Shown here: positions 1-6,641 of the stretch, piece by piece
Layout: each line of letters begins with the position of its first letter
How positions within the stretch are numbered: position 1 is the first letter of the stretch
Assembly (NCBI GenBank): GCA_002343335.1
Contig: DDSI01000277.1
Span: forward strand, 1-27,591
DNA: 27,591 bases
Source of the DNA: Bacteriovoracaceae bacterium UBA2394
Lineage (GTDB): Bacteria; Bdellovibrionota; UBA2394
Direction of reading: 5' to 3'
Program-made: the position numbers and the translations under genes
The notes under the pieces: generated by a model
Databases searched by the model: none
What the model was told of the DNA's origin: nothing
Seen by the model: the letters and a program-made list of their open reading frames with translations, nothing else

Positions 1-1106
1 TCTGCGGACTGACCTAAATAAGGGCGAGGCAGGCGCACCAAATTAAAGAGCACAAACATCGCCGCCAGCCGGTCGCTGTGTTCGAGCTTCGCATTAAATA
101 GATGTAAAAAAATTTCTCGCTTCAAATTCCAGCGATCCTGAATTTTTTGAAGCGTTTGAAATATTTCTTCCGCTCCGGATTGAATATGAAGCAAATCGTT
201 TTTATTCGCCTCCATAGATATGCGCTCTGCTCGCGTCATCTCTGCTGCAACGAAGAGATCTTCAAAAAGCAAATCAATGGGGAGGTGAAGTCTCCGCTCC
301 ACTTGTACGGGGTTCACATGAATGACGGCGGGAGCAACGGGAAATGGGGCCAGGTGGAGAGCTTCTTCGATGCTAAGAGGACGAACGACTGGAAATATCA
401 TCAGGAGATCAGGTTCAATACGATCAAGTTGTCGGGCGCTCGCTAATGGTCCTACATAAGGATTTCGGGTGGCGAGTGTGGTGGGATGTTCAATAGCGGT
501 CATGAGATCTCGAACGTCGCGGTTCAGTGCAGGATGTACAATGAACAAAGAAAAAGCTTTGCTCACATTTACAATGAGACGGATCAAATCATGGTAAGAA
601 ACATTTCCGGTTGCCTTAATGGATTCCAAATTGGAAAGAATTCGTCTCGAAAGTTCTTTCGCCATCGCCAATTGTTCAGGCGGACCATTCCATGATTTCT
701 GAACGGAGGCATTGAGACCATGCTCTACAAAAAGAATGAAGTCGAAAACGGTATTTTGAATTTGTCGGTTGTGAGGGGGTTGATCATTTCGGACCTCACG
801 ACGAGCCGAGAGGTTCAATTCGACCTGCGTAATCTCCGCTTCATCCCTTAAAAGCCGTTGCCGCATAGCGTAGGCCCAATGCGTGAAAGGTCCCTCCGCG
901 GTGAGCGGAAGGCGAAGCATTCCGGGCTCTACTTGGCTTAGCGATTGGGAAGACGTCATCGAATGAAAAATCGAGTTGAGGAGTTTGCGACAATCCTCGA
1001 GACGAATGATTCTGCTCTCGCTAGGCAGTGAAGGTATGGCGTGCGCAGAAATTAAAGAAAACAGATGGCTCCATCCCACCAACGAAAGAGCCAGAATTCT
1101 AAACAT
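1..1106 (-). CDS. Exported protein of unknown function (partial, C-terminus cut by left edge)
   Basis: Reading the minus strand from the ATG at 1106-1104 gives about 368 uninterrupted codons running off the left end. The product starts MFRILALSLVGWSHLFSLIS followed by AHA, a typical signal peptide with an A-x-A cleavage site near residue 23, so it is probably secreted or periplasmic. The rest is helical-looking and charged, with segments such as LNLSARREVR, LIRLIVNVSK and EEIFQTLQKIQDRWNLKREI. I recognise no catalytic motif or family. It is transcribed away from fliL and its upstream region lies between 1107 and the fliL promoter. Plus-strand open frames over this stretch are shadows. That it is a real gene is supported by length, sequence composition and the signal peptide; its function is unknown. 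Confidence 0.75.
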   Translation of the reverse strand, partial: MFRILALSLVGWSHLFSLISAHAIPSLPSESRIIRLEDCRKLLNSIFHSMTSSQSLSQVEPGMLRLPLTAEGPFTHWAYAMRQRLLRDEAEITQVELNLSARREVRNDQPPHNRQIQNTVFDFILFVEHGLNASVQKSWNGPPEQLAMAKELSRRILSNLESIKATGNVSYHDLIRLIVNVSKAFSLFIVHPALNRDVRDLMTAIEHPTTLATRNPYVGPLASARQLDRIEPDLLMIFPVVRPLSIEEALHLAPFPVAPAVIHVNPVQVERRLHLPIDLLFEDLFVAAEMTRAERISMEANKNDLLHIQSGAEEIFQTLQKIQDRWNLKREIFLHLFNAKLEHSDRLAAMFVLFNLVRLPRPYLGQSA

Positions 1107-1290
1107 ACGTATTCTTAATGACGTAGCGAAGCAAATGGTGGATCGGACCTTAGTACATAGATGCAATTCTCGTCACAGCTTTGACGGAAGCGCACTGGCA
1201 ATTTGCTTAAAATCTGACGAATTGATGCGGCAGACTTTGCCGAGGCAAAAAAAACCTAACCGCCATCGTCACTTAACTTCCCATCCATGT

Positions 1291-1306
1291 TGGTACGACC
1301 TTTGCT
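1291..1306 (+). promoter_or_regulatory. Sigma-54 (RpoN) promoter of the fliL operon
   Basis: TGGTACGACCTTTGCT matches the sigma-54 consensus TGGCAC-N5-TTGCW at 10 of 11 defined positions. GG at 1292-1293 and GC at 1304-1305 are separated by exactly 10 bases. A start of transcription near 1317 would leave a leader of about 75 bases before fliL (1391). RpoN control of early and middle flagellar genes is known in many polar flagellates. No enhancer site was identified. The rest of 1107-1290 shows only a short TTTGCC/GGCAAA palindrome at 1236-1249. Confidence 0.65.
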
Positions 1307-1390
1307 CCTCTTCTTGCCGGATTTCTCCATTTGCTGCGCCGTGGCGCGCACTTGGAGTGCGTCGCGAATTGTTCAGGGGGAGAGGATGTT

Positions 1391-1951
1391 ATGGCGGATA
1401 CGGCACCACAAGAAAATGCAGCAGCTGGCGGAGAAGAGGGCGGTAAGAAAAAACTCCCTCTTTGGGTCATCATTCTTATCGCGAGTCAGTTGGTGATTGT
1501 GATTGCAGCCGTCGTCGTATTCAAAATGATGAGCAGCTCAAGTTCCCACCAAGAAGAGATCGCTCAAGAAGAGGCCGCCGCCGAAGAGCATTCTCCAGCG
1601 GCGCAAAAAGTGGCTCCGGAAAAAGTGAAGGACGCTAAGAATTTGATCGGGCCCAAACACGATGTGGAGCCCTTCGTTGTCAATCTCATCGATGATGGTC
1701 GCGGCCCTCGATACTTGAAATTGGAAATGAAGTTTGAATTGGAATCGGAAGATGTGCGTACGGAAATCGAAAGTCGGATTTCCCAGATTCGAGACGAACT
1801 ACTCATCTTGTTAAGTTCGAAACGACAGACCGACATTGAAACAACAGATGGAAAGCGCATCTTGAAAGACGAAATATTTACGCGCGTAAACAAGGTTTTG
1901 GTAACGGGCCGAATTAAGCGGGTCTATTTCACGGAATTTGTCATTCAGTGA
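1391..1951 (+). CDS. fliL: Flagellar basal body-associated protein FliL
   Basis: FliL is an inner-membrane protein that surrounds the stator units at the flagellar base and supports motor torque. The 186-residue product has a short cytoplasmic N-terminus, one membrane segment at about residues 23-47 (LPLWVIILIASQLVIVIAAV), an Ala/Glu-rich linker, and a periplasmic domain with the family pattern PFVVNLID, RYLKLEMKFELE and IRDELLILLSSK. The end resembles the FliL C-terminus (GRIKRVYFTEFVIQ). I chose the ATG at 1391 because the purine-rich GGGGGAGAGG lies just upstream; an in-frame ATG at 1331 would add 20 residues without a better ribosome site. It is the first gene of the export/switch operon, 29 bases before fliM. 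Confidence 0.93.
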   Translation: MADTAPQENAAAGGEEGGKKKLPLWVIILIASQLVIVIAAVVVFKMMSSSSSHQEEIAQEEAAAEEHSPAAQKVAPEKVKDAKNLIGPKHDVEPFVVNLIDDGRGPRYLKLEMKFELESEDVRTEIESRISQIRDELLILLSSKRQTDIETTDGKRILKDEIFTRVNKVLVTGRIKRVYFTEFVIQ

Positions 1952-1980
1952 GAATGATTGGTTAAAGAAGGAGCTTTAAG

Positions 1981-2997
1981 GTGGCAGACGATAAGGGCGG
2001 CGAGAAAATTTTATCGCAGAATGAGGTGGATACGCTGTTGAATGCCGTTCGCGAAGGCGAAGTGAGCGTTGAATCGAAAGCGGGTGCAGGAAACTCCCTT
2101 CCTAAATATGATTTTACGAAACAGCGCAAACTTGTTCGTCAGAAAATGCCCGGTCTTAAAATCGTGTTTGACCGGTTTCAACGTTCGTTTCGTCAAACGC
2201 TTTCAAGTCTCGTTCGAAAAGTGGTCGTCGTTGAATATCTTCAAACGGAAATGGTTCGCTATAGCGAGTGGATTGCCACCTTGCCGGTTCCCTCATGTTT
2301 ATCCATCGTTCGTCTTTCGCCCTTGATTGGACAATCCATTGTCTCGATGGAGCCCAGCTTTGTGTATGCCCTCATCGACAATATTTGCGGTGGCGGGAAG
2401 ATTTCGTCGCAGAGTCGGAAAAAAGAAGGGGATTTCACGCCGATCGAATTCAAAATGATTCAAAAGTTAGTCACTTATTTTACGAACGATTTGGAAAAAG
2501 CATGGGCGACCCTTTACGAGCTCAACTACGAATTTGTTCGAACGGACACGAATCCAGAGTACGTGAGTATCGTGGCTCCTAGTGACGTTGTTGTCGTGGC
2601 CGACTTCGGAATTAACTTCGAAGACACTGCCTCTCGTATTCAACTCGTCACACCTCTATTTGCTCTCGATCCCATCAAAAATTTACTTTCGGACCATACC
2701 TTCGTGGAGCAATCGCAACCCAATCCCAATTGGAAAATTTGGATCGGGCAAAACCTTTTGCAATCGCGGGCTTCCTGCAGTGTGGAATTAGGTCAGACCG
2801 AAATTAGCATGGGCGAAGTTCTCGCTTTGAAGACGGGCGATACCATTCAACTCCATCAGTATGTTTCCAATCCTTTGCCGATGTTTGTGGAAGGTGTGCG
2901 AAAGTTCGACAGTCGCATGGGAACAAGTTGCGGTCAAAAAGCGGTACAAATTGAAAACGTGGTCGAAAAAGCAAATGCAGACGGTGAAGACGAATAA
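1981..2997 (+). CDS. fliM: Flagellar motor switch protein FliM
   Basis: FliM forms the C-ring with FliG and FliN and receives phospho-CheY to reverse rotation. The 338-residue product has near its N-terminus the CheY-binding type motif LSQNEVDTLL (residues ~11-20), then the FliM core (DFTKQRKLVRQKMPGLKIVF, PCLSIVRLSPL, VYALIDNICGG), and a C-terminal SpoA/FliN-like domain (VELGQTEISMGEVLALKTGD) ending in an acidic tail. Translation starts at a GTG (1981) preceded by AAGAAGGAG. Length and domain order are normal for the family. fliN follows after 26 bases. Confidence 0.96.
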   Translation: MADDKGGEKILSQNEVDTLLNAVREGEVSVESKAGAGNSLPKYDFTKQRKLVRQKMPGLKIVFDRFQRSFRQTLSSLVRKVVVVEYLQTEMVRYSEWIATLPVPSCLSIVRLSPLIGQSIVSMEPSFVYALIDNICGGGKISSQSRKKEGDFTPIEFKMIQKLVTYFTNDLEKAWATLYELNYEFVRTDTNPEYVSIVAPSDVVVVADFGINFEDTASRIQLVTPLFALDPIKNLLSDHTFVEQSQPNPNWKIWIGQNLLQSRASCSVELGQTEISMGEVLALKTGDTIQLHQYVSNPLPMFVEGVRKFDSRMGTSCGQKAVQIENVVEKANADGEDE

Positions 2998-3023
2998 AAG
3001 ATTCCGATAGGGAGGAACTCAAA

Positions 3024-3362
3024 ATGGCAGACGAAACAACAACTCAAGGTGATCAGTCGGTTCCAATGAATGAGCTACCGCAACCGGGTGTGGGCGGGGC
3101 CAATCGCGCAATCGATTTCTTGTTGGATGTGCCGCTCAATCTAACAGTCGAGCTTGGAAGAACTCGAATGCTCGTCAACGATCTGTTGCAGCTCGGTCAA
3201 GGTTCTGTAGTTGAGCTCACAAAGATCGTCGGAGAGCCATTAGAAGTTCATGTGAATGAAAAATTGATCGCTCGCGGTGAAGTCGTGGTCTTGAACGATA
3301 AGTTTGCAGTTCGTTTGACCGACATCATTTCTCCGAAGGACCGATTGGACAAATTGACATGA
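3024..3362 (+). CDS. fliN: Flagellar motor switch protein FliN
   Basis: FliN is the most abundant C-ring subunit and helps dock the export ATPase complex. The 112-residue protein has a disordered N-terminal ~30 residues and a SpoA domain: LLDVPLNLTVELGRTRM, then DLLQLGQGSVVELTK, VGEPLEVHVNEKLIARGEVV and KFAVRLTDIIS. The start ATG follows GGGAGGAACTCAAA. Its stop overlaps the fliO start (ATGA at 3359-3362), indicating translational coupling. Confidence 0.96.
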   Translation: MADETTTQGDQSVPMNELPQPGVGGANRAIDFLLDVPLNLTVELGRTRMLVNDLLQLGQGSVVELTKIVGEPLEVHVNEKLIARGEVVVLNDKFAVRLTDIISPKDRLDKLT

Positions 3363-3670
3363 GCGATTCTTCACAATGGTTTGCGATTCTCCGAATGCTG
3401 GGAAGTCTCATCCTGGTCCTTGGCTTGATTTACGGTCTGTCTCATCTGGCCAAGCGATTTCTTCGCCCCGAACGATGGGCGAGAAAAGGGGACTTCTCAA
3501 ATATTCGCGTACTGCAAGCCTTTGCGATCGAGCCAAAGAAAAAGCTTCTTGTGGTGGAAGTAGAACAGCGAAAGCTCTTGTTGGGCGTTGCGGAGAATTC
3601 GATCTCCTTTCTAACAAAGATCGACGATGGGGTGGAGGTAAATGAAAATGCGCGCGCAATCCCCTCTTGA
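3359..3670 (+). CDS. fliO: Flagellar biosynthesis protein FliO
   Basis: FliO is a small membrane protein that helps assemble the FliP ring of the flagellar export gate. This 103-residue protein has one membrane segment (about residues 10-30, MLGSLILVLGLIYGLSHLA), followed by a basic stretch and a cytoplasmic domain with the FliO-like pattern IRVLQAFAIEPKKKLLVVEV and LLLGVAENSISFL. The assignment rests on this topology and on its place between fliN and fliP, because FliO sequences are poorly conserved. It overlaps fliN by ATGA and runs into the start of fliP. Confidence 0.88.
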   Translation: MSDSSQWFAILRMLGSLILVLGLIYGLSHLAKRFLRPERWARKGDFSNIRVLQAFAIEPKKKLLVVEVEQRKLLLGVAENSISFLTKIDDGVEVNENARAIPS

Positions 3671-4436
3671 ATCAAATAAAAAGATCCTCCTTAAAGCCCT
3701 CGCCATGTTTGGAATTTCCTTCGTGGCATTGACCACGGCAGCGGTCGCTCAATCACTTCCTTCTCTCAACTTGAGCATGGGTGGGGCAGCGGGTCCGAAG
3801 GAAGTAAGCAACACTCTTCAAATTTTATTCATGATCACGATTCTCTCTTTGGCGCCCGCAATCGTGGTGACGATGACGTCCTTCACTCGATTTATCATTG
3901 TGTTCTCGCTCTTGCGACAGGCCATCGGTACGCACCAAGTACCTCCAAATCAGGTGCTCGTTGGCTTGTCTCTTTTTATGTCATTCATCGTGATGAGCCC
4001 TACGCTTAAGCGAATGAATATCGAAGCCCTCGAACCTTATCAAAAAAATGAAATCACGCAAAAGGAAGCGCTCGCTGCTGCGGGCAAACCCCTGCGTGAA
4101 TTTATGTTGAAACACGCTCGTGAAAAGGATCTCGCGCTTTTTGTGAGTCTGTCTCAAGAAGACAAACCGAAGTCGGTAAATGACATTTCAATGGCTCATA
4201 TCATTCCAAGCTTCATCATCTCGGAACTAAAAAGCGCCTTTCAAATCGGTTTCATGATCTACCTGCCGTTTCTGGTCATCGACATCGTGGTGGCTTCCGA
4301 TTTGCTCGCGATGGGGATGCTCGTGTTACCTCCGGTTTTGATTTCATTGCCTTTCAAGCTCATGCTTTTCGTCCTGGTGGACGGCTGGAACTTGATCGTC
4401 GGTAGCTTAATTAAGTCATTTGAGGTGGGAGCATGA
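3648..4436 (+). CDS. fliP: Flagellar export gate protein FliP
   Basis: FliP forms, with FliQ and FliR, the core channel of the flagellar type III export gate in the inner membrane. The product has a cleavable signal peptide (KKILLKALAMFGISFVALTT, then AVAQS), as is usual for FliP, then the conserved FliP segments (SLAPAIVVTMTSFTRFIIVF, RQAIGTHQVPPNQVLVGLSL) and C-terminal IIPSFIISELKSAFQIGF and VASDLLAMGMLVLPPV. Two in-frame ATGs exist: 3642 and 3648. GGAGGT at 3634-3639 is spaced better for 3648, giving 262 residues; starting at 3642 adds Met-Lys. The start lies inside the end of fliO, and the stop overlaps fliQ (ATGA). Confidence 0.96.
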   Translation: MRAQSPLESNKKILLKALAMFGISFVALTTAAVAQSLPSLNLSMGGAAGPKEVSNTLQILFMITILSLAPAIVVTMTSFTRFIIVFSLLRQAIGTHQVPPNQVLVGLSLFMSFIVMSPTLKRMNIEALEPYQKNEITQKEALAAAGKPLREFMLKHAREKDLALFVSLSQEDKPKSVNDISMAHIIPSFIISELKSAFQIGFMIYLPFLVIDIVVASDLLAMGMLVLPPVLISLPFKLMLFVLVDGWNLIVGSLIKSFEVGA

Positions 4437-4702
4437 ATCCACAGTTCATCGAAGGCGTTGCATTCGAAACCTTGAAAGTTATTTTTATCGTATCCATGCC
4501 TGCATTGATGGCGGCGCTGGTGGTGGGATTGGCAGTGAGTATTCTTCAGGCGACGACTCAGATTCAAGAAATGACGTTGGCTTACATTCCAAAGATGGTC
4601 GCAATCTATGGAACGCTCATTTTATTTTCCGGATTCATTTTGGATCGCTTGATGAATTATACATCGGGAATTTTTTCGGATTTTACACAATTCGTGAGGT
4701 AA
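4433..4702 (+). CDS. fliQ: Flagellar export gate protein FliQ
   Basis: FliQ is an 89-residue two-helix membrane protein of the export gate. The first helix covers about residues 12-36 (LKVIFIVSMPALMAALVVGL). The conserved linker SILQATTQIQEMTLAYIPKM follows, and the second helix lies at about residues 57-75. Length and motifs are canonical. It overlaps fliP by ATGA, and fliR starts 5 bases after its stop. Confidence 0.95.
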   Translation: MNPQFIEGVAFETLKVIFIVSMPALMAALVVGLAVSILQATTQIQEMTLAYIPKMVAIYGTLILFSGFILDRLMNYTSGIFSDFTQFVR

Positions 4703-4707
4703 ATCGA

Positions 4708-5514
4708 TTGGAAGCGGCGGCAACACCATTGAACTACGACTGGATCACGGCGCAAACCGTGGCCCAGTTTCTGCTCATTCTAGCGCGAGTGAGCGGAGCG
4801 TTTTTGTCGGCACCTTTTTTGAGTCACGCTTCCGTGAGTCCCAAAATCAAAATTGCGATTGTGCTCATGATTACTTTTTTGCTTTCGCCGATTCTCCCTC
4901 ATCCCAAGGTCAATTTGCATGATTCAAATTTGCAGCTGATTATTTTGGTTTTGCAGGAAGCTTTAATTGGCGTTGTGCTCGGATTCGCAGCCTCCGTGAT
5001 TTATTCCATTCTAGCGATCGCGGGAGATTTTATCGGATTTCAAATGGGTTACTCGATCGCTACCGTGCTCGATCCTAGTCAGGGCGCGCAAACTGGCGTC
5101 ATCGCCACCTTTGTTACGACCATGGGAGCATTGCTCTTTCTCTATTTAAATGGTCATCATCTTGTGCTCACGGCCATCGCTAAAAGTTTTGAGGTCCTTC
5201 CAATTGGAAAGGGATTTGATGTGCAAGTAGGGTATCAGATCAGCGCATTTCTCAATAAAATCTTCGCCCTCTCCATTCAGATGGCAGCGCCTTTCATTAT
5301 CGTTTTCACCATTGTGGGTTTCATTTTTGGAATCATCACGAAGCTTTCCCCGCAGATGAATATTTATTTTAATGTGGGGTTCATTGCGTCACCCGTATTG
5401 GGACTTGCGCTCCTCATGCTGAGCTTGCCTTTGATTCGAGTTTTGATGACCCAACTCACTGAACAAATGGGCCCAGATTTGTTGATGCTCGTAAGAGCAC
5501 TTAAGGGAGCTTAA
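4708..5514 (+). CDS. fliR: Flagellar export gate protein FliR
   Basis: FliR is the single-copy subunit that completes the FliPQR export gate. The product has about six hydrophobic segments and the family patterns RVSGAFLSAPFLSHASVSPK, LQEALIGVVLGFAASVIYS, GDFIGFQMGYSIATVLDP, FLYLNGHHLVL and PLIRVLMTQL. The open frame extends far upstream across fliQ in another frame, but FliR similarity begins at LEAAATPLNYDW. I therefore place the start at the TTG at 4708, seven bases after GAGGT, giving 268 residues, a normal FliR length. A TTG start is unusual in this operon. flhB starts two bases after the stop. Confidence 0.92.
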   Translation: MEAAATPLNYDWITAQTVAQFLLILARVSGAFLSAPFLSHASVSPKIKIAIVLMITFLLSPILPHPKVNLHDSNLQLIILVLQEALIGVVLGFAASVIYSILAIAGDFIGFQMGYSIATVLDPSQGAQTGVIATFVTTMGALLFLYLNGHHLVLTAIAKSFEVLPIGKGFDVQVGYQISAFLNKIFALSIQMAAPFIIVFTIVGFIFGIITKLSPQMNIYFNVGFIASPVLGLALLMLSLPLIRVLMTQLTEQMGPDLLMLVRALKGA

Positions 5515-5516
5515 TC

Positions 5517-6632
5517 GTGTCGGCATTTGATGATGGCGATAAAACAGAGGAAGCCACGCCCGGACGTCTTGAGGAAGCTAGGGAGAAGGGTGACGTGGCG
5601 GTTTCAAGAGAAATGGCGAGCTTCATTGTTTACGTAGGAATGGCGCTTGTCATTTATTTCACAGCGCGCCACATGCTCAAACACAGCATTGAAATTCTGA
5701 AGCGCTACTTTGATTTTAATGCGCACTCGCTCACTTCTATTTCAGAGGCGTTGCAAATCGGCCGCATGCTGACGGGTGATCTATTGATGATGATTGGGCC
5801 TTTCTTGGGTACGGTGTTTGTATTCGGAATTGCTGCCTATATCGGACAATTTGGATTTCTTTTTACTACGGAGAAACTTCAATTCGATCTCGACAAGATC
5901 AATCCACAAAATGGATTCAAACGAATCTTCTCTCGAGATACCGCCATGGAACTCGTCAAATCGATTCTGAAGCTTGGAATGATCAGCGGCATTCTCTACC
6001 TCGTTCTTCGAGGAGAAGTGGATAAGCTCATTCAGATCGGCACTCAACCTGTGCCACAAATTTTTATATTCTTTGTGATGTTGCTCGCCAAAGTTTTTAT
6101 GGCGCTTTTGATCTTTTTGGCATTCCTCGGAATTTTGGATTTCGGATTTCAGAAGTGGAGTTATGCCCAGAAAATGAAAATGTCGATGCAGGAAGTTCGC
6201 GATGAATACAAACAGCGCGAAGGGGATCCTCAAGTAAAGGCGCGCATTCGACAAATTCAACGCGATCGTTTGCGAAAGCAGATGATGGAAAAAGTTCCTA
6301 CCGCCGATGTGGTTGTCACAAATCCGACCCACGTGGCAGTCGCCCTCAAATATCAAAAGGGTTTGATGAAGGCGCCGGTTGTGGTCGCAAAGGGCGCTGG
6401 AGTATTTGCTCTTCGAATCAAGGAACTCGCGATGCAAAACAATATTCCAATTGTGGAAAAACGCGAGTTGGCTCGATTCATGTATCGATTTGTGGAAATC
6501 AATGATGCAATTCCGGAGTCGCTCTACACGGCCGTGGCAGAGGTCCTGGCTTACGTTTATCGCATCAAAAAGAAATTTAAAGATTGGCAGAAGAACCCCG
6601 CGGCCTCTGCGGGAATCAGATTAGGAATGTAG
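5517..6632 (+). CDS. flhB: Flagellar export switch protein FlhB
   Basis: FlhB is the substrate-specificity switch of flagellar export: its cytoplasmic domain cleaves itself when the hook is complete, changing export from rod/hook to filament substrates. The 371-residue product begins with the conserved DKTEEATPGRLEEAREKGDV, carries four membrane segments (about residues 33-215), a basic cytoplasmic linker (MKMSMQEVRDEYKQREGDP) and the autocleavage motif NPTH at residues 269-272, within TNPTHVAVALKY. Start is a GTG at 5517 with GGGAG upstream. All key features are intact. Confidence 0.96.
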   Translation: MSAFDDGDKTEEATPGRLEEAREKGDVAVSREMASFIVYVGMALVIYFTARHMLKHSIEILKRYFDFNAHSLTSISEALQIGRMLTGDLLMMIGPFLGTVFVFGIAAYIGQFGFLFTTEKLQFDLDKINPQNGFKRIFSRDTAMELVKSILKLGMISGILYLVLRGEVDKLIQIGTQPVPQIFIFFVMLLAKVFMALLIFLAFLGILDFGFQKWSYAQKMKMSMQEVRDEYKQREGDPQVKARIRQIQRDRLRKQMMEKVPTADVVVTNPTHVAVALKYQKGLMKAPVVVAKGAGVFALRIKELAMQNNIPIVEKRELARFMYRFVEINDAIPESLYTAVAEVLAYVYRIKKKFKDWQKNPAASAGIRLGM

Positions 6633-6641
6633 TGAGAAATC

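Noticed and set aside
147..446. Plus-strand open frame of 99 codons near the left edge
   Set aside because: It lies opposite the long minus-strand frame with a signal peptide and has no ribosome site or recognisable protein character.
1236..1249. TTTGCC-GA-GGCAAA palindrome as a terminator
   Set aside because: The loop is two bases and the run after it is A, not T, so it is not a terminator for the plus strand, nor does the minus-strand order fit.
976..1446. Plus-strand open frame of 156 codons overlapping fliL
   Set aside because: It is a shadow over the start of the minus-strand gene and of fliL; its composition (Arg, Ser, Cys rich) is unlike the real proteins here.
5781..6437. Minus-strand open frame of 218 codons
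   Set aside because: It is entirely opposite flhB, with His/Lys/Asn-rich composition typical of an antisense shadow.
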